A stretch of DNA of 64,000 nt. Source: Rutstroemia sp. NJR-2017a BVV2. Lineage: Eukaryota; Ascomycota; Leotiomycetes; Helotiales; Rutstroemiaceae. Location: NCBI GenBank assembly GCA_002946415.1, contig NJPS01000004.1, positions 687,001 through 751,000 of the forward strand, written 5' to 3'. The position numbers and the translations under genes were made by a program. The notes beneath the pieces were generated by a model. That model saw only the letters and a program-made list of their open reading frames with translations, did not search any database and was not told the origin of the DNA. This document shows, one piece after another, positions 1-9,958 of the stretch; the first letter of the stretch is position 1, and the number at the start of each line of letters is the position of its first letter.

Positions 1-700
1 TCTCGAAATCGCGAAACTCCGCAGACCATCGACCCTGGTAGACCGAGAATTGACGCATCCCGTGATCACGAGCATATTGATTGCATTTAGAAACAATCCA
101 TGCAGGTGTATCAGAAATACCGAGATATAGGACCTTTCCGGCAAGGACCAATGCGTTCAATGATTGCATGAGCTCGGGGATTGAGCAGGTGAAATCCCAC
201 CAGTGGACGTAGAGGAGATCAATGTACGAGGTGCGTAGTTTCTTCAAACTGGCCTCGAGAGAAACATGGAGTGATTTCGATCCATTGCCGAGAGCGTTGA
301 TAATGATTTCCTTGTCACCATGGCCTTGTCGGAAGCAAGTTGTGAACTTGGTAGCGATGACCAGCTGGTCTCGAATACCTCGCTTCTCCGCCCATTCACC
401 AATCCACTTTTCGCTCTCCTCGCTTTGGTAGTTGTTGGCGGTGTCGATGAAGTTTCCTCCTGACTCGTAGAAGAAATCGAGGATTGCCTCTGTTTGCTTT
501 TGGTCACATCCACCCATGAAACTCTCCCCTAGTGATATTTAGCTGGTGAAAGCGTAGGTCATTGCACGTGTCTTACAGGCATTTCCAAAGTTCATTGCTC
601 CTAAGCACAAAGGGCTTACTCTAACTGATGCGTTTGGGGCCAGCATCCGGTATCGACCCAGAGCGGTCTTTGGTGGAGGAGGTCCTTGTGCCCACGACAT
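1..700 (-). CDS. Aldo-keto reductase, aryl-alcohol dehydrogenase-like (partial, 3' end outside window)
   Basis: Two exons are visible, 577-700 and 1-528, separated by a 48-bp GT-AG intron (529-576); the C-terminal part lies beyond the left edge, leaving about 217 codons. The protein starts MSWAQGPPPPKTALGRYRML, continues into LCLGAMNFGNAW, then FYESGGNFIDTANNYQ (the Asp and Tyr typical of the aldo-keto reductase active site) and SYIDLLYVHWWD, followed by LGISDTPAWIVSKCN. This order is that of the fungal AAD/norsolorinic-acid-reductase-like branch, NADPH-dependent cytosolic enzymes that reduce aromatic or other aldehydes. The ATG was chosen because the MSWAQGPPPP start is typical of this branch and because no in-frame ATG precedes it nearby. 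A TATA-like element lies about 130 bp upstream. The substrate cannot be told from the sequence. Confidence 0.9.
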
Positions 701-1584
701 GTTGTGATACTTGGTATTTTTGTATTTTGGATTGTGTATGAGGCTTGGATGTTTGTGACAAGGAGAGGTAAAAGGAATCTGAGTTGAGTTGATGTGGAAT
801 ACAATGTCAATGAATTGGAGGTTCTATGGGGTATATATACTCGAACTCTATGTTTATGATCTCATTGCTCAAGAACACTTCATCACTTACAGTGCATTGT
901 CTTAACTCCGAAAGTATCAATAAAGCTCAATACCAAGAGCCGAATTGCGTGGACTATCAAAACTTTTCGGCTCATTAACTTTTCCGCTTTTGTTATTGAT
1001 AGCAGCACGGCCAGTAGACATGAGAACGAAGGATACTTCCATGCTGTTTTCGGCCGAAAGTTTAAAATTGGTGGGTGTGTTTGATGCCAAGCTGCTGTAC
1101 ACTGGTCTGTGCAGCCTCTTTCCCCGCTCCTAAACCCGAGCAATGTATGAAGTGGTGCGGAGATTAGTTATCTGGCAAGGATACGAAGTACGATCGGATT
1201 TACTCTGATATTTCCTCACAAGGCCGACGTCTGTCAGACACCCGAAATATATGGTACCTGCATTTACAATATGGTACGACTACTCACACCTGGCGACCGA
1301 TAGCTCCGTATGCTGATGAATCGCAGTGGGGGGGGATCTAAGATGTGAAAGCTGTCGACTGCTAGTTACCCCGATGATTTACCAGGCTGGCATTGGCATT
1401 GGCTATATGGACATGATCTATTCCATGAACATTGTGTCCATTCCCCGTAAAATACTCCGTGAAGTGGGAATTTGGCTCCCTCGACCACACCCACATTATG
1501 CTAAGACAATCAAACCTGAGGTGCTCATGTGTAACGTAACCCAAAATCATCCAAGAAGCTCAATTCTGACCTACGCGTCATCTC
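701..1584. other. Intergenic, 884 bp
   Basis: Upstream region of the aldo-keto reductase and 3' flank of the glia maturation factor gene. Apart from the TATA-like element at 831-840 only short, unconvincing open frames are seen. Confidence 0.6.
831..840 (-). promoter_or_regulatory. TATA-like element upstream of the aldo-keto reductase
   Basis: The palindromic gtatatatac sits about 130 bp upstream of the reductase start codon at 700. It is the only strong TATA match in this intergenic stretch. Its role is inferred from position. Confidence 0.45.
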
Positions 1585-2291
1585 TCATTCTCCTCCGTTC
1601 AGCTTTTCTGGTATTTCTTCTAAATCTTCCGCACTTTCGATCTCAATCACCTTTCCCACCTCTGCTGTGTTTCTCATCAACTCTTTCGCACCAGCGTATA
1701 ACATGCGCTGCTCGGCATTGACGGTAGGCGGGAGATAGAACAGAAGGACGTAAGGGACAGAGAGTCGACCCGATGACTGTTTGACAAAGTCGTTAGCACA
1801 AGCACCTTAGATATCATTGTAGATATGAGAAAGTAAGAACAATCGTAACGCACCAGAGTTAAGGGATAACTCAGTAACACAAATCGAGGGGAATGATCGG
1901 GCAGATCATCACCAATAGACTGAAGGTCTTTGTAAACTGTCTCTTCTTCGTCCTGCTTGATCTCGAGAGTAGCTTTATCGATTAAGTCTGTTTGCGAAAG
2001 TAAATATTAGCTGACATTATGCGTGACTAAACAGCGCGCGATATGCATAGCGAATGCTCAAACGTCCGGCGAACGATCTACACGAAGACATGGAGCAACG
2101 AAGTTTGATGGTGCGACGAACATATAACTGCCTGCGGATCACTTGCACGCGATGTACCGAGTCGGAACTTCCGTAGCTTGGTCCGAGTCTCGGGGCTGAA
2201 AGTATAGAGTCGGGATTCAGAAGCCTAGATATAGTTTGTTAGGGTTGCTTGCAAGATGGTTGCCATGCTGGGGCAGTTGGGTGCGTACCAT
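1585..2291 (-). CDS. GMF1: Glia maturation factor (ADF-homology domain, Arp2/3 debranching factor)
   Basis: Four exons on the minus strand: 2289-2291 (the ATG alone), 2122-2224, 1854-1987 and 1585-1776, giving 143 residues in frame. The protein reads MASESRLYTFSPETRTKLRKF, then AVIYLIDKATLEIKQDEEE, SPRFVLLSYPLTL, SVPYVLLFYLPP and NAEQRMLYAGAKELMRNTAEVGKVIEIES, a complete single ADF-H fold of the GMF type. GMF (yeast Aim7/Gmf1) binds the Arp2/3 complex, dissociates branch junctions and inhibits nucleation at cortical actin patches. The length matches the family (about 140 residues). The first intron directly follows the start codon, which would hide the start from single-exon gene callers. The neighbour downstream on the same strand is unrelated. 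Confidence 0.93.
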
Positions 2292-3389
2292 TTCTGGTTT
2301 GTGTGTTTGCTTGAGCCAGGTAGTATCGTACAAGATATCTCCAACTATTTCTAGGATCAATCTAGGAATACCTGGACCCTGAGACTAACAAAGGTGCGGT
2401 GGTGCTCAAGAAAGTTTGGCGATGACGAGGGGAAAGTGGGCTGTTTGGGATGGCTCGGATAAACTTTGTCCCGACTTCTACAACTGCCTTCATCGTCCAT
2501 GCGCCGGGTGAGCAATGAACCTTCTGCATCGAAAAATGACACATATACCCTCAGATACTCCAATACATTGTGGTCACTGGGCTCTCCTAATTACGTTTGC
2601 TACTCTATACTCAGGTAGGCTACCGCCGACCTACAATGACCGCATCGCCCGGTTGACCTCGTGAAACCCTTTCTGCCTATCGAAGACCGGCTGATGGGCC
2701 AGTGATGGCATCACTCCAAGGGTGCAAGTGACCCTGTATTCGAGCAGAAGTTGGACTCGCCGTTATCGTCTGTGAATGCCTAAGCATGGATACTACGTTC
2801 AATCCGGAGCGAGTTACGCCACGAAGTCAAAAGAGCCGAGAATGCCCTTAGACAAAGTTGATCCTGGGGCGCATCGGAGGATGTCTAATGATGCAATAAT
2901 CAAACACCGTTTGTTTTATAATGTACGCATATTTCATCTCGGTGGGAGAGCTACTATATGTAGTGTGCAAACGTACAGGTGTATAATTTGCCATGCTCTC
3001 CACCGCAACCGTTGGTCATCTGTCCTACTTTATAAGCTTTTTATTATATAGTTAATGTTTATCTCTCCATATACAGATAGTATATTTTTATAGTCTTATA
3101 TTTCAATTCTAACCTCTACCTAGCAACACTACCATAAACAAAAAGAACAAAAATTAGAAACCAAAGCGTCTTCTACACGACGTCCTCCAAACGATCTATA
3201 AGCAGCCGTCTATGATAACCAATCATGTACAGCTAGAGCTGTATCTCTGTACATGCGAGCAGCATAACTGGATCCGAGTACAATAATGATAGTATCTGGG
3301 TTAACTCAAATCCCAAGTCCTGGTTGTACAGTCTTGCAGCACCCACCACTCTAAAAGTTCTAGGTGTGACCTCGTTCTCGTTCACGCAC
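2292..3389. other. Intergenic, 1.1 kb
   Basis: Between the GMF start and the end of the disordered-protein gene. There is a T/A-rich patch near 3040-3115 and nothing that looks coding; open frames in it lack family similarity or good starts. Confidence 0.55.
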
Positions 3390-4610
3390 TTAATATCTGC
3401 GGCTTGGGCTTCTTAGCGTAGTGAAGTACCCCCCGCGTAGTGGGTGATATTCTACTACAGGATCTTGACTTATCGGAGGAGCTTGTCTTGCTCCACCTAC
3501 ATGGATGCTGTTGTTGATTGTTATATTTTGAGTAAGTTCTTGTCTTTGTTGCATAAGGTAGTTATTTCCACCGTTTGGATTTGGAGGAGCGCGTCGTAAA
3601 GCATCGTAAGCCTGAGAACGAGGATCGGTATACCCACTGATCTGGGAAGAACGATCGGTATACCCACTGGCCTGGGAACGAGGTACGGGTACAGGTATCA
3701 TGTCTCCACCCACGTAGGTTGAACCGCTATACTCACTGGCCTGGGAACGAGGTGCAGGTACAGGTATCATTGCTCCACCCGAGACGGAAGGACGCCGGCT
3801 TCTCTGGGAAGACGCATAGGTTCTTCCATCGTTGGAAGCCTCATAGCCCCTACGGGCTTCAATCTCCAACCGTCCTTTCATCTTGCGCAACTTATGACCA
3901 GATTCATTTGGCTTTGCGTCATGTAGAACTACTACTCCGTTGTCATAAACGTCATATGTACCAGATTTTTTGCCATCGGTCTTAGGTTTGATTGTAGATG
4001 AAGAATCTCGACTCATGACGGATGTTTCTCTTCGTCTTGATTCTGACCTTCTAGGTTCGCGCACGGATGATGAATGTCGAGTCGGTGCATTCGATATACT
4101 GTCCTCAGGTTTAACATCAGAAATAACAGAGTTAGCAGGGGCCCTAGGGGCTTGACTTCGAGATCTACTGCGCCTGGTTCCACTTGTTTCACCGCTTGCC
4201 TGAGAATCTCCACTAGTCAATGACATTTTGTCGAACCTCTGGTTGAGGGCCTCGAATTGTTTGGCACTAGCTAATGGCATCTCACGCCGCCTTCCGGTTC
4301 TGGGTTTATCCGCTTGAGTTGAAGTATCAGTTCTTGTTACGCTAGATGCTCTAGGTCTTACGACGCTGGGCTCTCGAGGTCGAACTGTGGCTACGCTAGA
4401 TTCTCTAGTCTCACTTCCTCGGCGTTCTTTGCCGCGTCCATGTCTGCTTTCACGACCGTCATTATATTCCGAGCGATAATCTGAGCCTTCCGGGCGACGG
4501 CTCGAGTGGCTGCTTCTTCTTTCACTGTTGCCACTAGTACTCGGCGCTCTTGTTGGCTTTGAGGAAACTGGCGATTCACCCGTCAATACCCATCTACCAA
4601 CGTTAGACAT
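3390..4610 (-). CDS. Intrinsically disordered Ser/Arg-rich protein (406 aa), function unknown
   Basis: A single exon starting at ATG 4610 (MSNVGRWVLTGESPVSS); the upstream extension of the frame has no ATG. I do not recognise a family. Residues 1-130 and 150-230 are Ser/Arg/Glu-rich and low in complexity. A short stretch QFEALNQRFDKM could be helical. Around residues 230-270 a segment (YDVYDNGVVVLHDAKP, then KLRKMKGRLEIEARRGYE) looks more ordered. It is followed by in-frame repeats around MIPVPAPRSQASEY and SQASGYTD, and by an aromatic, basic C-terminus. No signal peptide or membrane segment is seen. A TATA box (4782-4788) lies about 175 bp upstream. A similarly disordered repeat-bearing gene sits at 22896-24479. 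A nuclear or scaffold role would be speculation. Confidence 0.7.
   Translation of the reverse strand: MSNVGRWVLTGESPVSSKPTRAPSTSGNSERRSSHSSRRPEGSDYRSEYNDGRESRHGRGKERRGSETRESSVATVRPREPSVVRPRASSVTRTDTSTQADKPRTGRRREMPLASAKQFEALNQRFDKMSLTSGDSQASGETSGTRRSRSRSQAPRAPANSVISDVKPEDSISNAPTRHSSSVREPRRSESRRRETSVMSRDSSSTIKPKTDGKKSGTYDVYDNGVVVLHDAKPNESGHKLRKMKGRLEIEARRGYEASNDGRTYASSQRSRRPSVSGGAMIPVPAPRSQASEYSGSTYVGGDMIPVPVPRSQASGYTDRSSQISGYTDPRSQAYDALRRAPPNPNGGNNYLMQQRQELTQNITINNSIHVGGARQAPPISQDPVVEYHPLRGGYFTTLRSPSRRY
3624..3795. repeat. In-frame tandem repeats inside the Ser/Arg-rich gene
   Basis: The unit containing tacccactg recurs at 3631 and 3661 (30-bp period). A longer unit containing cactggcctgggaacgagg and the MIPVP-coding part recurs with a 69-bp period (3661 and 3730). 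Both periods are multiples of three, so the reading frame is kept and only SQASGYTD or MIPVPxPRSQASxY copies are added. Confidence 0.75.
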
Positions 4611-4781
4611 GGTGAGTTGGTGATGATTGCGCTGCTTTCGTAATAAACTTGCTGTCAATAGATTTCAGAACGTCAAATTGAGTCCAGGAATTGTTTTCCG
4701 AAAGAGAAGAATTGGAGATTGGATTATCGTAGGATAGTGCTCCTGATCGCACAGTGCCGGCACTGTTGGCTGCGGGGTGTA

Positions 4782-4788
4782 TTTATAC
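4782..4788 (-). promoter_or_regulatory. TATA box of the Ser/Arg-rich gene
   Basis: Minus strand TATAAAT, about 175 bp upstream of the ATG at 4610; position and sequence fit a core promoter. Confidence 0.45.
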
Positions 4789-5432
4789 GGGCTCGTCTAT
4801 CATACGTACAACTTTACCTCACTAACATGCGTAAAGAAGTCCTGATACGAGCTGGCCATGAAATTTTTATTGGATCTTAGATTTGGGCCAGGCTGTTGTT
4901 AATTTTGGTGAACTGTTGAGGTCGAGGCGGGACTTGACCTGTGGCCATCCTCCTACTCCAGCTGATGTAGCATCTGCCTATAGAATATAATTGGAACTAA
5001 CTGGCAACGACCAACCGTCTTTTAGTCATATTTACTTAATTAGACATCATCGACTCACACTGGGTTGTCCTGTTCTGTGCTGTGCTGTGGTCGTCGCCAG
5101 TGAGGCCGGTAGAGTGACCTACAACTAGACCCAACACGAGGCGGCGCCAATTCTCAAATCTCAGACTAACGTAAACTTGCGGCCATTGCCCAGGAGTTCT
5201 AGACCGTAGGTCTATGGTCAAATAGGTCGTAAGACGTATAACTAATGCCGTAATGCTGACGAAGTGATTGTTCTGTTGTAAATCTAGGCCGCGGGGTGGG
5301 ACACCATGGGCTTACGTAAATCCTTTAAATCAAGATCAGATTCTGCTGCGATTGTATTTATTACATTCATGTGTGCTTATTTAATGCATTTGGTATCTGT
5401 AATCTTGCATATACATATATACTAGAAGTATA

Positions 5433-5627
5433 ATGTGGCCATCTCCCAAGCCCCCGGCCCCCGGGCCGGGGGATTACACGGTTTTCTACTATGGTCAACA
5501 TATCGTTGGGCAATGCAGAGTCATGGGAGTCAATCCAGAAGAAGGGTGTAGAAGATGTTATATCGAACCTTGGAAAGACTCAAGGGTCTACTGTATTCCC
5601 ACTATGGTTATGGTAATGGAAATTTGA
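5433..5627 (+). CDS. Possible small orphan ORF (64 aa) or gene remnant
   Basis: An ATG-started frame preceded by a TATA-like atatacatatatac. After a proline-rich start specified by the GC hairpin it reads GDYTVFYYGQHIVGQCRVMG and then EGCRRCYIEPWKD, which looks more protein-like than chance. It ends by a TGA just before the 90-bp tandem repeats. No family is recognised, and it could equally be a relic exon. Confidence 0.2.
   Translation: MWPSPKPPAPGPGDYTVFYYGQHIVGQCRVMGVNPEEGCRRCYIEPWKDSRVYCIPTMVMVMEI
5451..5472. repeat. GC-only inverted repeat (10-bp arms, 2-nt centre)
   Basis: Arm cccccggccc, centre cc, then the exact reverse complement gggccggggg. All 22 bases are G or C in an otherwise AT-rich intergenic region, so a very stable hairpin or cruciform is possible. 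Confidence 0.85.
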
Positions 5628-5675
5628 GACTGTTCAACCAAGCACTGCCCGGGGGAGAAAAAACAGGCCGATTTT

Positions 5676-5950
5676 TGACAATATATTGTGGCTGATTACT
5701 GTCGTCAAACGAATATCCTAAAGGATCTAAGATATTATTACGTTTTTAATATCCAGTTGTCTTTGAAACAATAAATTGTAGCTAGTCACTGTTGTCAAAC
5801 CAATACCCGAAAGAATCTAAGGCATCATGATGTTTTTAATTTCCAGTTATCTTCTGAACAATCTATTGTAGCTAGTCACTGTCCTCAAACGAATATCCTG
5901 AAGAAATTAAGACATTAATATGTTTTTAATGTCCAGCTGTCTTTTGAACA
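5676..5950. repeat. Tandem repeat, three copies, exact 90-bp period
   Basis: The landmark gtcaaac-containing decamer begins at 5701, 5791 and 5881, and each copy also carries attgtagctagtcact (first copy attgtggctgattact), a run like gtttttaat and a tccag-type segment. Copies are diverged by roughly a tenth to a fifth of positions by eye but keep the spacing, so indels are absent or balanced. Confidence 0.85.
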
Positions 5951-6314
5951 TTGTCGCAAGTCTGTTATTTCTGCACCGGAGAGTTAAGCTTCTAATTTCG
6001 GACAATGAAGCTTGAAGCTAGTCTGCTAGATCAGTGGAAGGTTTAGATATTTGTCTAGAAACCCCGTTATACTGCAAGTGGGGATGGTTAATCAGAGGAT
6101 ATCGAGTGCGACTAGAGTTATCATGTTGAGCATTAGCCACTCGTTCATTATATGAGTTATATTACAGCGACTGTATGCACAACAACACCTTCTAGCTGAT
6201 ATAATGAGGAAGGAAGATCACTGGTAACGAACTGAACCCATCATTTAATCGTAACGACACACTATTTATCCATTGTAGAGTCGTCAGTATACTAGTAACA
6301 GCCACGATATCTTC

Positions 6315-7299
6315 CTAACCCGACAAGTCTCTTGATTCTCTTCCAGTTCTTGCCCACTTCCTTTGACTCTGCAGCCTCCCCGGTGTCACCCCAAAGTTCC
6401 CAACCCATTTTCCTTCAGTGTCTATTCTAGCAAATGGTGCATTTCTTGGTGCATATCTGCCGCGAGCCCTCTGAGCAGGAGGGTTGCCAGTCGACTCGGA
6501 TGTCCCACGCCGAGGGTTGACACTTCCGACATTGATGCCAGTGCTGGCTTTATCGATGCCTGCGTAGTTTCTCCTAAATGACCTTCGCGTTGGCGGTCGT
6601 TCTATCGCTATCGGAAGACTTGGCATTCTTAGGTCGTCGAATTTGCCATGGTCCATGCCATACGGTACGTTCTGTTCGACCTCATTCTTTAGAAATGGTG
6701 TCAGCTATGTAAATCTCACTAGTGCAGTATGATACTAACCTTGGCATATGCCGCCTGTACGGCAGCAGTGTTTGTTCCACTGGCAGGAACGCGGAACATT
6801 TGCTGCCACTTGATTGACTTGACTCAAGCTCTAGAAGAGATGAAGTTAGCCCAATATCTCATTTCAGTGCTTTCACTAGTCTAACGGATGAACATAAAGA
6901 CGCAACTAAGCTGGCGCTTGAACATGGATACTGCGCGTTCATTTGAATTCATAGGTGATGAATTCATGGGGTTACTTACTCTCATTTCCTGCCAAGCAGC
7001 CCAAGCAGCAGGATCTCTAGCAGGAACAGGCAGCCGGGGTGCATTCGCTGCGACTTCAGCCAAAATCTAGAAGAGATGAAGTTAATCTAATGTCTAATCT
7101 CAAGAGCCTGATAGATGAAAATCGAGCTACAAATAAGCCGGCGCTTGAACTGAGGAGACTGCGTGCGATTCAAAACAAAATACAGGATGCGACTCACAAG
7201 AAAACGCCGCCAACTTCCCACTTTAACCTCACTGCTTCCGAAGCGAGACGGCCCTGTCTGGTTTTGGTTCTCCATTCTAAGAGTATGAAGCCGTTCCAT
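6315..7299 (-). CDS. Orphan four-exon protein (209 aa) with a duplicated exon
   Basis: My model uses exons 7198-7299, 6980-7066, 6740-6808 and 6315-6686, all joined in phase 0, giving 209 residues. Exon 1 encodes MERLHTLRMENQNQTGPSRF. Exon 2 encodes ILAEVAANAPRLPVPARDP and AAWAAWQEMR; exon 3 encodes WQQMFRVPASGTNTAAVQAAYAK, which resembles exon 2 in pattern. Exon 4 continues NEVEQNVPYGMDHGKFDDL into an Arg/Gly-rich tail. Splice sites are consensus-like (gtgagt, gtaagt, gttagt), but the exon 3 acceptor could also be 6 bp further in. No known family, signal peptide or membrane segment was found. It is likely a lineage-restricted gene; function unknown. Confidence 0.5.
6831..7165. repeat. Diverged direct duplication, about 230-bp offset, spanning intron plus exon edge
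   Basis: The string ctagaagagatgaagtta occurs at 6831 and 7067, and ggcgcttgaac at 6913 and 7140; the exon sides just left of each copy (gcaggaac-containing) also match. Two adjoining exon-intron blocks of the orphan gene therefore derive from one ancestor. Confidence 0.7.
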
Positions 7300-9958
7300 G
7301 CTAACGTGCGAGTGTGGCAGCTTTATGTAGGTAGAGACTTGAAGGACGGAATGGATGGAATGGAGATAATGGATGATGGGAGCTTAAGGTAGCAAGTAAA
7401 AAGCAAGTGAGGGGAGGAGTATCCCTTGGTTAGTAAAAGTCTTCAGAGTTATTTAGAGGGAAATGAGCTACAAGTGAATATGGGTGAGCAGAAGAGGTTA
7501 GTTAGCCTTTATCAAATTCAGACAATGCTCTTCATTGGCGAGAGCATCAATACTTCGCAGTAGGAACATAACAAGAAGAGAGAATCACCGAGCAAGATAC
7601 GCAAGAACGGTCTTTTAGATCTGTGAGGAGTGCGGAATGATTCGACTTACAATAGCTTGCTGTTACTCCCTCGCCCCCCTCGCCCTCTCCTGTTTTCTCA
7701 TCAAGAGTGCTTTGCTTGAACGTAAGTCATCTCACCAATTGAGAGCCATCCGTTCTCCTGCATGCCTAGATGCCATTGTGTCGGTCACGAAATCGCACCT
7801 ACTAATATAAAGTCAAGTTCCGGCGAAAGGAGAATATGGCTGTTGAGCTACTATCTCGCGTAGGCTCCTGAATCGAATAAAAACCAGGATCCTGGACTTG
7901 GTCGTCGACGAGTGTGCTCGAAATAGCAGAGTTATACCATGGAATGCTGCTGGAAAGTATTAACGATCACAACCAAGACTGACAGGAGCATCTATATAGG
8001 TCTAGCAGGATCCATTCGTATCGATGTCCTCGGTCGCAGAGGCGGAAAGGATAAGAACTGCTGGGAGGAGATAAACGCGACTGAGTATATGCCGACCACT
8101 GGCTAATACCAACTAGTAGTCACATCGAAACAACGGACCTGCGCAACAGGCATACTTCATGACTGCTGTTCAACTATAGACGACATTCTCGAAATAATCA
8201 TACTCTGCGTCCTTGCTGGTGAAGCTGCGATACTCCGAAAATTGTACAAAGGGGTCGGTAGCCGCGATGGAAGCGAAGTTCCACGCACACTGCAGTTCTC
8301 CCAACATCGTGCGAAAGCTTCGATAGGCTCTAGCCGCGATGAAGATCTCTAATACTACTGAATACCCGACATTCGTGAATCCATGCGAAGAATCGACCGT
8401 GGAGAGTAGCTGAAACACCTCCCCTTCATTCCGAGCTTCGAAGCAACCCCGAGTTCTCGCACATCGATGCAGCAGTTGGATGATAGATGGCGACCTCAGG
8501 CCGGGAAGACAATATGTCTTATCCCTTCACAATGCTCACGAGCATCCTAGAGCCGCTCTCTCGTTCTTGCAGATTTCTTTCGTGGTTGAGTGATGGACGG
8601 CGAATTCCAGTTGGGTTAACAGTTTAGGTCGGTGAGTTATCCTTTGAAAGGTAGAGTAGTAGAGAAGTACAATAATCTCAGGAGCATTAAAAAGACGGAT
8701 GAAAGGTATATAGATGGAGTATCTGCTGCTTGTCAAAGATAGCAGTCGTCTTGGTAGCGACCTATAAGTTTCGGCAAACAACAGGTCAAGTAGATATGAA
8801 GTCAGATCAGCCCCGCAGCCCTACCTACCATGCAAGTCCCTCCCAACCAGACCATAGCAGGATATCTACCTTCCCTTCAACCGACGAACGCTCTCGTTCT
8901 ACTACCAGCACACGATCGGTCGATGGCTCAAGGCTCAAGTCTCACTCGATAAGTTTAGCATCAGCAGAATATTTACAATACAACACTTCCTGAGATTACA
9001 CAGCGCAAACACACAAGCAAACAGAGAGGAAAGGAGCTATACTGAGTTGGGCAGTCATGTTCCACCACTTAGGCGAGGATGTGATGGATGTAACTGTGAT
9101 GTTGTGGTTGGTCTAAGCGCTCCCTCCCCCTTAGGAAACAAACTTTCCTTGGCGAGGAAAGCTTAGAATTTCATCCAGAGACATTCAAATCTTCTGGGAA
9201 ATGAGAAGGAATCCTCAGCTATATATCATGATGTTGAAAATCTGGCCTTGCGGGAAGTTCCCTCCCAGATGCGCACTCACTCTGGTAGAGCACCTTGCTG
9301 GTGCCAAAACATCATTTCTATCATCCTATGATGAAGCAAACACTTTGCCTTTTCTCTGGGAAAGGACCCACAACTTAACCTTCTCAGCACAATATGGTTT
9401 CCCTTGCACAAAGCCGTTTGCACTCACCGGTGCTTCCGTTTGAGTTTGACTTTCGTCAAGTGTCCACGTGTGAAGTCGCTCGCCTTGTTTTCGTCCTTTG
9501 CAGCTAGGTTCTTGTGAGGACTAGAGTTGTTTGCGGTAGCACAATGTAGCTTATACTCGCAATATCCTTACCTATTGCTATTCCGATGACCCCTAGATAC
9601 CCAATTGCAATACAGGAATAGTGGCATCCGGGTGTTGCTTGGATGATTCCTGTCGTATTGTAATATCTCAGTGGTTTTGTCTGCAGCTGAAGGTGTTGTT
9701 CGTTCATTTCAGGTTGTACGAGAAGAATCACTGCCTTAAACCACCTGATTACTCTTGTCTGCTTATATCTCTGAATATAGTCTTTCCACTTCTTTCATTT
9801 TTCCAATCAGGGAGAATAACTTGCAATCAACAGCTGATACAACCATACAACAAGGAGGTTTCTCGGTAGATCCAGGATATACCACGACCCTTTACGTGAT
9901 TTCGATTCGCGACTTGGCAAATAATTCCAAATCCCCGTATCAATGCCGGCTCGTCGAC
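7300..9958. other. Intergenic, 2.7 kb
   Basis: No recognisable gene. A minus-strand open frame without ATG (8170-8532) is listed separately. The remainder has only short frames. The last few hundred bases are the presumed promoter of the 260-aa orphan gene. Confidence 0.5.
8170..8532 (-). pseudogene. Open frame without ATG, possible orphan exon or gene relic
   Basis: About 120 codons are open on the minus strand with no start ATG near the beginning (only an internal one). It reads LPGLRSPSIIQLLHRCARTR, then SSHGFTNVGYSVVLEIF and ends KDAEYDYFENVVYS. Composition is protein-like, but I recognise no family. It may be a last exon whose upstream exons I could not define, or a fragment of a degraded gene. 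Confidence 0.25.

Larger units (their letters stand above)
4611..6314. other. Intergenic, 1.7 kb, with hairpin and minisatellite
   Basis: Holds the upstream region of the Ser/Arg-rich gene, a 64-codon open frame (5433-5627), a GC-only inverted repeat (5451-5472) and three copies of a 90-bp repeat (about 5676-5950). No convincing gene is seen otherwise. Confidence 0.6.

Noticed and set aside
5676..5950. CRISPR-like array
   Set aside because: The 90-bp units abut without unique spacers and the genome is eukaryotic.
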